A stretch of DNA of 64,000 nucleotides from Flavobacteriales bacterium (GCA_016717305.1 JADKFY010000002.1:310001-374000); one strand, 5' to 3'. Positions 43,801 to 52,367 are shown, numbered from the stretch's first letter. Notes: generated from the letters alone by a model not told the origin. Numbers and translations: made by a program.

Positions 43801-45954
43801 ACACAAACGACCAACGACGTTTGGAGCAACAACTGCAATTGCGTAGGGATACCTGTTGTATTCGATTGCGCAGGTGTTGCGAATGGTCCGGCGCTACCTG
43901 GAACGCCATGCAATGACGAGAACTCGGCCACGGGCAACGACCAGTGGAACGCGAACTGCCAATGTGTTGGTCAGTTGATCGATTGCACGGGCACAGCTGG
44001 TGGTCCAGCATTGATCGGCACGCCTTGCAACGACAACAATGCGAACACGATCAACGATGTGTGGGGCAGTAACTGCAATTGTGCTGGCACTCCTGTTCCT
44101 CAAGATTGTTTGGGCGTACCGAATGGCGCGGCCTTGCCAGGAACACCATGCGATGATGGGGACGTGAACACGACCAACGACGTTTGGAGCAACAACTGCA
44201 ATTGCGTTGGAATACCTGTTGTTCTCGATTGCGTAGGTGTTGCGAATGGTCCGGCCCTACCTGGAACGCCATGCAATGACGAGAGCTCGGCCACGGGCAA
44301 CGACCAGTGGAACGCGAGCTGCCAATGTGTTGGTCAGTTGATCGACTGCACGGGCACAGCTGGTGGTCCAGCATTGATCGGCACACCATGCAACGACAAC
44401 AATGCGAACACCACGGGTGATGTTTGGAACAACAACTGCAATTGCGTAGGGATACCTGTTGTATTCGATTGCGCAGGTGTTGCGAATGGTCCGGCCCTAC
44501 CTGGAACGCCATGCAATGACGAGAACTCGGCCACGGGCAACGACCAGTGGAACGCGAGCTGCCAATGTGTTGGTCAGCTGATCGACTGCACGGGCACAGC
44601 TGGTGGTCCAGCATTGATCGGCACGCCATGCAACGACAACAATGCGAACACCACGGGCGATGTATGGAACAGCAACTGCAATTGCGTTGGAATACCTGTT
44701 GTATTCGATTGCGCAGGTGTTGCGAATGGACCTGCCCTACCTGGAACGCCATGCAATGACGAGAACTCGGCCACGGGCAACGACCAGTGGAACGCGAACT
44801 GCCAATGTGTTGGTCAGTTGATCGATTGCACGGGCACAGCTGGTGGTCCAGCATTGATCGGCACGCCATGCAACGACAACAATGCGAACACCACGGGCGA
44901 TGTATGGAACAGCAACTGCAATTGCGTTGGAATACCTGTTGTTCTCGATTGCGTAGGTGTTGCGAATGGTCCGGCGCTACCTGGAACGCCATGCAATGAC
45001 GAGAACTCGGCCACGGGCAACGACCAGTGGAACGCGAGCTGCCAATGTGTTGGTCAGTTGATCGACTGCACGGGCACAGCTGGTGGTCCAGCATTGATCG
45101 GCACGCCATGCAACGACAACAATGCGAACACCACGGGCGATGTATGGAACAGCAACTGCAATTGCGTAGGGATACCTGTTGTATTCGATTGCGCAGGCGT
45201 TGCGAATGGTCCGGCCCTACCAGGCACGCAGTGCAATGACGAGAACTCGGCCACGGGCAATGACCAGTGGAGCGCGAACTGCCAGTGTGTTGGTCAGTTG
45301 ATCGACTGCACGGGCACAGCAGGTGGTCCAGCACTTCCAGGAACCCCCTGTGATGATGATGATGCCACTACGGTAGGCGATGTATGGTCCACGAACTGCA
45401 ATTGCTCAGGATCTGCGTTGCCACCCCCGGCGGATTGCGCGGGTGTTGCAGGTGGTAGTGCCTTCCTGGATGACTGTGGAACATGCGCTGGTGGATCAAC
45501 AGGGATCGTACCTAATGCAGATGTGGACTTCGATGACCTTATCCCGTGCGAGGATAATTGCAGCGGGGTCTGGAATCCGCAGCAAACGGATTATGATGAG
45601 GACAACATCGGTGATGCCTGTGACAATTGTGTGTGGGTCTACAACCCGTCCCAAGCCGATGAGGACGGGAACGGTATCGGTGATGCGTGTGATGTACGAG
45701 TTGGGATCGCCGAGTTGACCGATGGTTCCAATTTCGGTTTCTTCCCCAACCCGACCAATGGCAATGTGAACATGGTATGCACGGTCGCTGGAGCACGAAT
45801 GCTCAAGTTCTACAATGCAGTGGGTGCCTTGGTCTTTGAGGCCCCAGTTCGGAAACAAATGGATCTCCGCGAACTTGCGATGGGGGTCTACACGGTGCTT
45901 GTGCTGGATGCGGAAGGCAGCCCGCTGGCACAGACGAGGCTCGTTCGCCAATAA
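40888..45954 (+). CDS. T9SS-sorted protein with C25-like domain and 23 tandem Cys-rich repeats
   Basis: 1688-aa exported protein starting at 40888 (MARSLLTLFLSIVASLVMSQ, signal peptide 1-20). Order: a fibronectin-III-like domain, a caspase-fold domain similar to gingipain-type C25 peptidases (GKLVLLVDNT, AVYIVGHVPVP, INLMGDPSLRMK), a second FnIII-like domain ending 'SLGAMA', then 23 tandem repeats of about 40 aa (DNA 42634-45432), two thrombospondin type-3-like calcium motifs (DEDNIGDACDNC, DEDGNGIGDACD) and a T9SS type-A sorting domain (FFPNPTNGNVNM ... LVRQ). No His-Gly/Cys pair is obvious in the C25-like part, so peptidase activity is doubtful. Each repeat has four or so conserved Cys. A surface fibre or adhesin role is inferred. 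Confidence 0.85.
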   Translation: MARSLLTLFLSIVASLVMSQSSSERAAVRLNATVQASPASITLSWTALSSTSSITVYRKLKSATSWGSSIANPSASATTWTDNSVALGTYYEYKVVRSSGGKTGTGYVATGVQVAPTDYRGKLVLLVDNTLAPSLVTELGQLTQDLRADGWAVLRNDVARNASVSSVRGIVQGHYNSDPTNVKAVYIVGHVPVPYSGNTMPDGHAEFFGARPTDGYYAEMNGSWTDNSVNNTSSNRQENWNVPGDGKFDQSEFPGAIELQVGRVDMYDMPAFSASEVQLMKNYLNKAHSFKLKGWAPTARGLQFDNLQWVADPLAAGGWRNLAPLVGNSNITELAPYGASFGSMVNNQSYLWTNCSSGGLLDFQNNLWLFIGQDNAAITSELATTISVGGVFNMGLGSYYDDFDNKNNYLRALIARGDALTNCWSGIPTWYFHHMGMGDNIGYSTMVSMNNTSVYAPLHDGWQSSIGHTHINLMGDPSLRMKMVAPPTALVISNSGGHPAFSWTASTESVLGYHVYQIETSGSVTRLTTTPVTTTNYSDPAIPYQSGREYMVRAVKLETNYSGSYYNLSLGAMATAPGGAQPDCLGVSGGTATPGTSCNDGNANTINDVWSNSCNCTGTPVVFDCLGVANGAATPGTSCNDGNSNTINDVWSNNCNCTGTPVVFDCLGVANGAATPGTSCNDGNSNTINDVWSNSCNCTGTPVVFDCLGVANGAATPGTSCNDGNANTINDVWSNNCNCTGTPVVFDCLGVANGAATPGTSCNDGNANTINDVWSNNCNCTGTPVVFDCLGVANGAATPGTSCNDGNANTINDVWSNNCNCTGIPVVYDCLSVPNGPAVPGTGCNDGDPNTTNDVWSNNCNCAGIPVVYDCLSVPNGPAMPGTSCNDGDPNTTNDTWSNNCNCAGTPVTQDCLGVPNGTALPGTSCNDGNANTINDVWSNGCACAGTPVVFDCLGVANGTAIPGVSCDDGDTQTTNDVWSNNCNCVGIPVVFDCAGVANGPALPGTPCNDENSATGNDQWNANCQCVGQLIDCTGTAGGPALIGTPCNDNNANTINDVWGSNCNCAGTPVPQDCLGVPNGAALPGTPCDDGDVNTTNDVWSNNCNCVGIPVVLDCVGVANGPALPGTPCNDESSATGNDQWNASCQCVGQLIDCTGTAGGPALIGTPCNDNNANTTGDVWNNNCNCVGIPVVFDCAGVANGPALPGTPCNDENSATGNDQWNASCQCVGQLIDCTGTAGGPALIGTPCNDNNANTTGDVWNSNCNCVGIPVVFDCAGVANGPALPGTPCNDENSATGNDQWNANCQCVGQLIDCTGTAGGPALIGTPCNDNNANTTGDVWNSNCNCVGIPVVLDCVGVANGPALPGTPCNDENSATGNDQWNASCQCVGQLIDCTGTAGGPALIGTPCNDNNANTTGDVWNSNCNCVGIPVVFDCAGVANGPALPGTQCNDENSATGNDQWSANCQCVGQLIDCTGTAGGPALPGTPCDDDDATTVGDVWSTNCNCSGSALPPPADCAGVAGGSAFLDDCGTCAGGSTGIVPNADVDFDDLIPCEDNCSGVWNPQQTDYDEDNIGDACDNCVWVYNPSQADEDGNGIGDACDVRVGIAELTDGSNFGFFPNPTNGNVNMVCTVAGARMLKFYNAVGALVFEAPVRKQMDLRELAMGVYTVLVLDAEGSPLAQTRLVRQ
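42634..45432. repeat. Tandem repeat array with 123-bp units and 240-bp higher-order units
   Basis: Units 1-10 are 41 aa (123 bp) of the form DCLGVANGAATPGTSCNDG. Units 11-23 are mostly pairs of 39 aa (DCAGV...QCVGQLI) and 41 aa (DCTGTAGG...), giving a 240-bp period that recurs in phase at 44221, 44461, 44701, 44941 and 45181. Neighbouring copies are nearly identical in DNA, which shows recent duplication or gene conversion. Confidence 0.92.
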
Positions 45955-45967
45955 CGGGCCGAAGTTG

Positions 45968-46004
45968 GAAAAAGGGCTCTCTGGCAACAGGGGGCCCTTT
46001 TCAT
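45968..46004 (+). terminator. Rho-independent terminator after the repeat protein
   Basis: AAAAGGGC at 45970-45977 pairs with GCCCTTTT at 45994-46001, 14 nt past the stop. An inner CTCT/AGGG pairing may extend it. The T run suits the plus strand, and the A run could also end pfkA from the other side. Confidence 0.7.
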
Positions 46005-46088
46005 TTATTGCCCCGTGCTCCGGCGTGCATCACCCCAAAAGAATGGTGCCGATCCATAGTCGGATCGTAGGTGGTCACCCTGACGTCG

Positions 46089-47072
46089 TCAGGTCGCCAG
46101 AATTGCCAACACGCGGAACAGGTCTGTATTCAAGGACTTTACCTTCCCGATGGATTGTGTGAAAGGGGTGAGGGTTATTTGACCATTGACCACACCGATC
46201 ATCTTATCGTGCTCCCCAGCGATCAAGGCATCCACAGCCGCAACTCCCAATCTACTCGCCAACAACCTGTCCTGCACGCTGGGAGATCCACCACGTTGGA
46301 TATGGCCGATCACAGACACCCGGATATCGGCATTGGGTATACGTTCCTTCACTTTTCGTGAAACGTCGTACGCACCGCCTTCTTCTTCTCCTTCGGCAAC
46401 TACCACAATGCTGGATGATTTCGTCCCAGATCCTTTACTCAGCGCTTCAACGAGTTCATCAATGTGCTCCGGTCGTTCAGGTACCAGCACGAATTCGGCA
46501 CCCGCGGCAACAGCGCAAGCCAACGCGATAAATCCCGTATCACGGCCCATGACTTCCACAAAGAACAAGCGGTCGTGGGAGGAAGCTGTATCACGTATCC
46601 GATCGATGGCTTCAACGGCCGTGTTGATCGCCGTATCATAACCAATGCTGTAGTCTGTTCCGGCGAGGTCATTGTCGATCGTACCGGGAAGGCCGATCGT
46701 GCGGACCCCATGCTCCTTGAAAAGAAGGTTGGCACCAGTGAAGGTTCCGTCGCCCCCAATGGCAACTAGCGCATCCATACCAAGTTCACGAATGGCAGCG
46801 GCTGCTTTCACTCTGCCTTCAATGGTCCTGAACTCTTCAGAGCGAGCCGATCGAAGGATCGTGCCACCACGTTGTACGATGTTGCTCACGTCGCGTGGCC
46901 CGAGGGTTCGGACGCGGCCGGTCAACAAGCCATCGTAACCACCAATTATTCCACTTACTTGGATCCCTTGCAACGCTGCCGCCCGGACCACGGCCCTGAT
47001 CGCAGCATTCATGCCGGGACTGTCACCTCCCGAAGTGAATACGCCGATGTGGCGGATCACCTCAGAACTCAT
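46089..47072 (-). CDS. pfkA: ATP-dependent 6-phosphofructokinase
   Basis: 327-aa glycolytic enzyme phosphorylating fructose 6-phosphate. Nucleotide-binding FTSGGDSPGMNAAIRAV, ATP-specific GGDGTFTGA (Gly after GGD, not the Asp of PPi enzymes), catalytic PGTIDNDLAGTD and fructose-6-P-binding VMGRDTGFIALACAV are all seen. Start at 47072 (MSSEVIRHIG) is the family start and overlaps the stop of the upstream beta-propeller gene by 4 nt (ATGA). The upstream in-frame ATG at 47132 adds 20 residues from that gene. It would be translated by coupling to the exported protein. Confidence 0.94.
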   Translation of the reverse strand: MSSEVIRHIGVFTSGGDSPGMNAAIRAVVRAAALQGIQVSGIIGGYDGLLTGRVRTLGPRDVSNIVQRGGTILRSARSEEFRTIEGRVKAAAAIRELGMDALVAIGGDGTFTGANLLFKEHGVRTIGLPGTIDNDLAGTDYSIGYDTAINTAVEAIDRIRDTASSHDRLFFVEVMGRDTGFIALACAVAAGAEFVLVPERPEHIDELVEALSKGSGTKSSSIVVVAEGEEEGGAYDVSRKVKERIPNADIRVSVIGHIQRGGSPSVQDRLLASRLGVAAVDALIAGEHDKMIGVVNGQITLTPFTQSIGKVKSLNTDLFRVLAILAT

Positions 47073-48340
47073 TCCGCGATAACACGACCTAAGCTGCGCA
47101 TAGCACCGGAACTCGGGTCGAGGAACACGCACTGGTACACACCAGCACCCAAACTGCCGCGTTCGATCCGCAACGGTGAGGCGGGTACATTTCCGTGACG
47201 CAGCACCTCCCTGCCACTGGCATCCAACAAAAGCACGGTTGCACCTGCTTGCTGGGCGGACAGATCAACGGTGAAGTGGGTGCCGAATGCAGTTGGATAG
47301 GGTACGGGAAGGTCAGCGGCCTTCAATTCATCCGTTCCGATGAATGAGCCTTCAAGGGAATATGAATCGAACAAACAAGCGATGTAAAGCATGTTCCCGT
47401 TGGCGTGGAATTCCTCCTGGGAAAACAGATCTGCTTGGTCAACGATCCCGTCGTTGTAAGGCTCCCAATTGATCCCACCATTCAGTGTCCGGTAAATACC
47501 CAAGGTGCCCGACTTGGTGGTGGCGTAGAACTTGCCATCGAACGCGATCAGATCAGCACCGGCAACCGGCGCTGCCACAGGGTAGTTTACGCTAGGTGTC
47601 CATGTTGCGCCGCCATTCGTTGACCAGCGGGCCCCAAGAGACGTGATGGCGACGATCCTGTCATTCACGGATTGGACAGCAAATACAGCGAAATTGGCAG
47701 TTCCGGCTTGGTTCCAGCTCTGTCCGAAGTCTGTGGATTGCATTAGAGATGTGCTGGTGGAGGCATACAAGGTGGTGCCATCCAACGCCAAATTATATAC
47801 GGTCATGTTCGCACTGAGCCCACTGTATCCAGCGAGCCAGGAAGTCCCGTCATTGATGGTCCTGAAGATGCCACCACCCATGTTCAAGCTGTTCTGCACC
47901 ATTCCAGTGTACACTACAAAAGTGGTATTCCCGAAGGTGTAGATCTTGTTCGCATAAAGATCATCGTTAACGGGCAAGCTAGCGCCGACCGGGCCATTTG
48001 CAGGTTCCCAACTGGCACCATCATTCAAGGACCTGTACACGCCTGACTGCGTTCCGCACAACAATGCAGTGGCACTGTGTCCCACGGAGCGAGCGTTCAC
48101 ACTCCCATTGGTAACGGGCAGTCCGTTGTTCACAATGGTCCATGTAGCACCATCATCCGTGCTTTTACGCACACCGGTAGGGTATGTGGCCACGTATATG
48201 GCCCCATTGAAGGTGGTGATGCTCTGGCTGCCGGATACAGCCACAGGAGGGGCACCCACATTTAGATGTTCCCACTGGGCGTGTGCCATTGAAGTGATCA
48301 GAATAAGCGCGGCAACGGAAGCGTAACGTGCAAGGACCAT
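47069..48340 (-). CDS. T9SS-sorted sialidase-like (Asp-box) beta-propeller protein
   Basis: 423-aa exported protein. Signal peptide residues 1-21 (SMAHA-QW). At least six Asp-box motifs are spread over residues 60-290 (STDDGATW, SLNDGASW, TINDGTSW, STDFGQSW, STNGGATW, TLNGGINW), the mark of BNR/sialidase-type or photosystem-II-stability-factor-like propellers. No catalytic sialidase residues are evident. The C-terminal 80 residues, with VLLLDASGREVLRHGNVPAS and LGAGVYQCVFLD, are a T9SS type-A sorting domain. A TACTTTTA box lies 17 nt upstream. It overlaps pfkA by 4 nt. Function is unknown; the propeller may bind a surface ligand. Confidence 0.82.
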   Translation of the reverse strand: MVLARYASVAALILITSMAHAQWEHLNVGAPPVAVSGSQSITTFNGAIYVATYPTGVRKSTDDGATWTIVNNGLPVTNGSVNARSVGHSATALLCGTQSGVYRSLNDGASWEPANGPVGASLPVNDDLYANKIYTFGNTTFVVYTGMVQNSLNMGGGIFRTINDGTSWLAGYSGLSANMTVYNLALDGTTLYASTSTSLMQSTDFGQSWNQAGTANFAVFAVQSVNDRIVAITSLGARWSTNGGATWTPSVNYPVAAPVAGADLIAFDGKFYATTKSGTLGIYRTLNGGINWEPYNDGIVDQADLFSQEEFHANGNMLYIACLFDSYSLEGSFIGTDELKAADLPVPYPTAFGTHFTVDLSAQQAGATVLLLDASGREVLRHGNVPASPLRIERGSLGAGVYQCVFLDPSSGAMRSLGRVIAE

Positions 48341-48455
48341 GTGGTTCGGATTTGGCGTAAAAGTAGGACTATTGGACTTTCCGAAACCGAACAGTTACCG
48401 TTCTTACCGATCGCTCTTCGTTCAAAACCATTGATCGGGTTCATCCGGGTAACCG

Positions 48456-48463
48456 TAACTTTG
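48456..48463 (+). promoter_or_regulatory. -7 box TAACTTTG, 4 nt before the His-rich protein start
   Basis: A perfect TAnnTTTG followed by GTAC and the GTG start at 48468. It supports both the leaderless reading and the GTG start. A TTG about 22 nt upstream of the box may be the -33 element. Confidence 0.6.
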
Positions 48464-48467
48464 GTAC

Positions 48468-48785
48468 GTGATCAAACGGGAAGGGATCGTGATCGGTGCA
48501 TGGTGGCTATTGTTGCTTTTTGCAACATTGCTTGTTCCACGCGACCTCTTGCACCATTGTGCGGACGATCATGATACCGAGCTAGGGCATTCTTCGGAAA
48601 CCGGTTCAGTCCATGGGTCTTGCTCGATCTGCCAAATGGCAGCCTCGGTCTTAGGGCCTCATGTTGAAGCGGTGTTCAGCGGTCCATTGCTTTCAATTCA
48701 CTTGGAGCCGTCGATCATAGCGCACAGCTTTCCATTGGTCGACTTGGAAGCGTTGAGCGGAAGGGGGCCACCTCCTTTGGGCTGA
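48468..48785 (+). CDS. Small His-rich membrane-anchored protein (metal-binding candidate)
   Basis: 105-aa protein starting at GTG. One N-terminal hydrophobic helix (VIGAWWLLLLFATLLV) is followed by a His/Asp-rich segment (LLHHCADDHDTELGHSS, then VHGSCSICQM). The CSIC motif and clustered His suggest binding of a soft or transition metal such as copper or zinc. Such small His-rich proteins often precede TonB-dependent metal receptors in Bacteroidota. It precedes the receptor at 48876 by 90 nt and is probably co-transcribed with it. No family assignment; function inferred from composition and context. Confidence 0.6.
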   Translation: MIKREGIVIGAWWLLLLFATLLVPRDLLHHCADDHDTELGHSSETGSVHGSCSICQMAASVLGPHVEAVFSGPLLSIHLEPSIIAHSFPLVDLEALSGRGPPPLG

Positions 48786-48875
48786 CCCCAACTGGGTCGT
48801 TTTGGGCTGGCTTGGCCTTAAAGTGCCGTGCCTACTTTCTTCAATTTCAGGGTTCTCCTTTTTCAGTCCGTTCGG

Positions 48876-51221
48876 ATGCTGATACTTCGGCTTTGTGCTG
48901 TGACCTTCTTCTATTTCATCTCCTTCAGCTCGTTTGCGCAAAGAACACAGGCGGGTTGTGATCTTACACTGAGCGGCTCGGTGATCGATGAGCACGACAA
49001 GGATGGACTCTCCTTTGCGGAGATCTACTTGCCGGAATTGTCGCGTGGAACCGTCGCTGATGAGAAGGGGCACTTCAGGATCGATGGGCTTTGTAGTGGG
49101 CGGCTGTTGGTCCGGGCCATGCATTTGGGTTGCGAACCTGTTGAACGGATGCTCAACTTGACCAAGCACGAAGTGGTCCAATTCAAGTTGGAACACCACG
49201 CCCACGAGTTGAAGGAATTCGAGGTGGCGCGCAACCGGCCTGATGAGAACGTGGGCCAAGCACGTAACGTATTGGACAAGGCCGATATGGAGAAGAATGG
49301 TGGTAGGAACATGGCGGAAATGCTCGGTCGGCTCCCTGGTGTCAATGTGCTTTCCACGGGCCCGACCATTGGCAAGCCGGTGATCCATGGGTTGAGCGGC
49401 AACAGGATATTGACCTTGAACCAAGGGATCCGTCAAGAAGATCAACAATGGGGTACGGAGCACGCACCCAACTTGGATCCCTTCAGCAGTGATCGTATTA
49501 CCGTAGTAAAGGGGGCTGCAAGCGTGCAATACGGCAGTGATGCCATCGGTGGGGTGATCGTTACCGAACCGATCGCCCTTCCGCGGTCGGCTGGAATGAG
49601 CGGTGAACTGCGCGCAGGCGGCCAACTGAACGGGGCGGGTGGTGGTGGCAACGCCATGTTGCAGGGTGGAATGAAAGGAGTTCGGGGTGTCGGTTGGCGC
49701 GTGCAGGGCAGTGGCAAGTTGCTCGGTGATTCCCGATCACCTTACTACGTATTGAGTAATACTGGCATGAATGAACAGGGCTTTTCAGGCGGGATCGGAT
49801 ATCGGAACATGCGTTTCAATGTTAGCGGTTACTACAGTTGGTTCGCTCGTGAACTTGGGATACTTCGCGCTTCGCACATCGGCAACCTCACCGATCTGGA
49901 GAGCTCGATAACGACCGGAACGCCGTGGTATATAGATGACTTCACCTACACCATTTCTTCACCAAGACAACGAGTACAGCACCACTTGGCCAAAACCGAA
50001 CTGGGTTATGCCGTTAGCGACCGGGGCAGAATAGTGCTCACCTACGGTTTCCAAACCGATGCGCGCGCAGAGTACGACATTCGGAGGGGGAACAGAAGCG
50101 GGGTACCGGCATTGGACCTCTCCCTTACCTCACATACCGGTGAACTAGTGTTCAACCATTGGTTGGGGCGGAAAGTGCATGGTAAGATCGGAGGTAGCGG
50201 ACTCTTCCAGCGGAACATCAACCAACCGGGCACGGGGATCCGTCCACTTCTCCCGAACTACGAGAAGAGGAGCGGGGGGGTATTCGTTGTCGAGCATTTT
50301 CCGCTATCGGAAAAGTTGGAATTGGAAGCGGGAGCCCGGTTGGAAGGGACCTTCATCGAGGTGGCGAGGTATACGCAGGAAGGTTTGTACGAAAGGCCAC
50401 ATCACCAGTATGTGAACCATGCATTTTCCGCAGGTGCGAATTGGACCGTTAAGGATAGTGTTCGGTTGCGTGCGAATTTTTCAAGTGCATTCAGGCCACC
50501 GCATGTAAGTGAATTGTACAGTGAAGGTTTGCACCATGGGGCCGCAGCGATCGAGAACGGCGATCGCCTTTTGGGCAGTGAACGGTCCACCAAAGCGACC
50601 TTGGATGTAGAAGCGCGTTGGTTCGGCGGTAAACTGCGCACGGATGTCACCCTGTACGTTGACCGGATCAACAACTACATTTATTTACGCCCCAATGGTA
50701 CAGCACTAACCATTCGTGGCGCATTTCCGGTATTCAATTATGTCGCGACCAACGCGAACCTTTACGGAATGGACGCCTCGTTGCAATATGCCTTCACACC
50801 TCGCTGGAGCTTGCGCTCGCGAACCAGCATTGTGCGTGGCCGCGATCTGGTACGGAATGAATGGCTGTTCCAGATGCCTAGTGACCGCACGGAGAACAGT
50901 TTGGTCTGGTCGAAGGAACGTGCGGGTAAATGGAGTGCCTTGGAGTTCGGGTTGATCAGTACCTACGTCGCACAACAGCTCCGCGTTCCGGCAGACTTGG
51001 ACTACACAGCTCCGCCCGGATCGTACCACCTCGTGGGCTTTCAAGCCAGCGCTTCAAAGTCCATGGGAAAGCACGAACTCCGTTTCGGGGTGAACGGATA
51101 CAACCTTTTCAACACAGCCTACCGCGATTACATGGATCGGTTCCGTTATTACGCCGATGCTCGGGGTATGGACCTTGCGATCTGGTTACGTTTCAGCTTC
51201 GGCAAGAACAACAAGGACTGA
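48876..51221 (+). CDS. TonB-dependent outer-membrane receptor
   Basis: 781-aa receptor starting at 48876 (MLILRLCAVTFFYFISFSSFAQ signal). A carboxypeptidase-regulatory-like domain (SGSVIDEHDKDGLSFAEIYL) precedes the plug with KPVIHGLSGNRILTLNQGIR and KGAASVQYGSDAIGGVI, then a 22-strand-type barrel ending MDLAIWLRFSFGKNNKD. There is no SusD partner, so polysaccharide uptake is unlikely. HHAHELKEFEV in the N-terminal part is His-rich. With the His-rich protein upstream and the lipoprotein downstream, a metal (copper/zinc-type) or metallophore receptor is the best inference; similar loci are annotated this way in Bacteroidota. Confidence 0.88.
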   Translation: MLILRLCAVTFFYFISFSSFAQRTQAGCDLTLSGSVIDEHDKDGLSFAEIYLPELSRGTVADEKGHFRIDGLCSGRLLVRAMHLGCEPVERMLNLTKHEVVQFKLEHHAHELKEFEVARNRPDENVGQARNVLDKADMEKNGGRNMAEMLGRLPGVNVLSTGPTIGKPVIHGLSGNRILTLNQGIRQEDQQWGTEHAPNLDPFSSDRITVVKGAASVQYGSDAIGGVIVTEPIALPRSAGMSGELRAGGQLNGAGGGGNAMLQGGMKGVRGVGWRVQGSGKLLGDSRSPYYVLSNTGMNEQGFSGGIGYRNMRFNVSGYYSWFARELGILRASHIGNLTDLESSITTGTPWYIDDFTYTISSPRQRVQHHLAKTELGYAVSDRGRIVLTYGFQTDARAEYDIRRGNRSGVPALDLSLTSHTGELVFNHWLGRKVHGKIGGSGLFQRNINQPGTGIRPLLPNYEKRSGGVFVVEHFPLSEKLELEAGARLEGTFIEVARYTQEGLYERPHHQYVNHAFSAGANWTVKDSVRLRANFSSAFRPPHVSELYSEGLHHGAAAIENGDRLLGSERSTKATLDVEARWFGGKLRTDVTLYVDRINNYIYLRPNGTALTIRGAFPVFNYVATNANLYGMDASLQYAFTPRWSLRSRTSIVRGRDLVRNEWLFQMPSDRTENSLVWSKERAGKWSALEFGLISTYVAQQLRVPADLDYTAPPGSYHLVGFQASASKSMGKHELRFGVNGYNLFNTAYRDYMDRFRYYADARGMDLAIWLRFSFGKNNKD

Positions 51222-51243
51222 TAAACTTAAGAAAGCACGACAA

Positions 51244-51807
51244 ATGAAAATGAAATACCTCCTGATCGTTCTCGGAATGACCCTCGTTCATTCGGCCTGT
51301 AAAAAGAAGGACGACCCCATCGCGCCTATTGGGCCGGTCACCAATGAAGAAGAAGTCATCACGAACCTCACGCTCACGTTCACGGACCCATCGGATGCAA
51401 CCGTACAATACCGGTTCCAATTCAACGATCAGGATGGAGAAGGTGGTGCCGACCCTGTGATCACTGCGGACACTCTGCCTTCCGACACAACCCTATTGCT
51501 TTCGCTCGCCTTGGCGAACGCAAGCGGGTCGATCACACAAGAGATCAGCAACGAAGGCACGGACCATCAGTTCTTCTTCCAACGGACAGGAGTCCCTTTC
51601 TTCGTTGTGTACGCTGATGCGGATGCCAATGGCCTACCCATTGGGTTGAGCAATGTTGCATCCACCGGCGCGCCCGGAACAGGCACGTTGCTTGTGACCC
51701 TAAGGCACGAAGCGATAAAGGATGCACCTGATGTGTCCAGTGGCGATATCACCAATGCCTTCGGGGAAACGGACATTGAAGTGCTTTTCCCCTTGGTGGT
51801 CGAGTAG
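51244..51807 (+). CDS. Surface lipoprotein of the TonB-receptor-associated family
   Basis: 187-aa lipoprotein with lipobox HSA-Cys after LVLGMTLV and a KKKDDP start. The mature part contains NEEEVITNLTLTFTDP and a GTDHQFFFQRTG core, the signature of the family often labelled 'type 1 periplasmic binding fold superfamily protein' that follows metal TonB receptors in Flavobacteriia. It lies 22 nt after the receptor stop in the same operon. Start at 51244 is preferred over an in-frame start at 51157 inside the receptor gene. It probably helps hand substrate to the receptor; the ligand is not shown. Confidence 0.75.
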   Translation: MKMKYLLIVLGMTLVHSACKKKDDPIAPIGPVTNEEEVITNLTLTFTDPSDATVQYRFQFNDQDGEGGADPVITADTLPSDTTLLLSLALANASGSITQEISNEGTDHQFFFQRTGVPFFVVYADADANGLPIGLSNVASTGAPGTGTLLVTLRHEAIKDAPDVSSGDITNAFGETDIEVLFPLVVE

Positions 51808-51842
51808 TTGATCGTTCGATCAGCGCTCAGTGTTCCGTTCAA

Positions 51843-52367
51843 CTACTTGTCGAAGCCGTTCGGGAACTGCTGCTTCAGGGCGTTGATGCCGTCGCGTACT
51901 TTTGCGTCCTGGTCGGCTTTGAAGGCTTTCAGTTTTTCAGCGAGGATCTTATCTGCCGTGGCCAGGATCTGCACAGCTAGGAGACCGGCGTTGCGTGCAC
52001 CGTTCACCGCCACCGTGGCCACCGGCACACCTGCGGGCATTTGTACAATGGAGAGCAGTGAGTCCCACCCATCGATGGAATTGCGGCTCTTGATCGGCAC
52101 ACCGATCACTGGTAAAGTTGTAAGTGAAGCCACCATGCCGGGCAAATGCGCCGCCCCACCGGCACCGGCCACGATCACTTTCAGGCCCCGGTCCGTAGCG
52201 CCCTTCGCGAACGTGAACATCCGGTCCGGTGTCCGGTGTGCACTGATCACCGTTAATTCATGAGCGATACCGAACTCCTTCAGGGTATCGGCGGCCTCAC
52301 GCATGATCTCGAGATCACTCCGGCTGCCCATGATAATGCTTACCAAGGGTTGGTTCTTTTCACTCAT
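51843..52367 (-). CDS. purE: N5-carboxyaminoimidazole ribonucleotide mutase
   Basis: 174-aa enzyme of purine synthesis that moves the carboxyl group of N5-CAIR to give CAIR. The motif IIMGSRSDLEIM near the N-terminus, ISAHRTPDRM, and the AGAGGAAHLPGMVAS loop match class I PurE. It overlaps the end of purK by 8 nt, so the two are translated together, as usual. No signal peptide. Length is slightly longer than E. coli PurE because of a C-terminal extension KAFKADQDAKVRDGINALKQ. Confidence 0.93.
   Translation of the reverse strand: MSEKNQPLVSIIMGSRSDLEIMREAADTLKEFGIAHELTVISAHRTPDRMFTFAKGATDRGLKVIVAGAGGAAHLPGMVASLTTLPVIGVPIKSRNSIDGWDSLLSIVQMPAGVPVATVAVNGARNAGLLAVQILATADKILAEKLKAFKADQDAKVRDGINALKQQFPNGFDK

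Noticed and set aside
44051..45334. 427-aa minus-strand ORF rich in Cys/His/Trp
   Set aside because: It is the antisense shadow of the repeat array; its repetition follows the 240-bp period of the real plus-strand gene.
42634..45432. Regularly spaced direct repeats considered as a CRISPR array
   Set aside because: Units are contiguous, 123 or 240 bp long, stay in frame and encode protein; there are no spacers and no cas genes.
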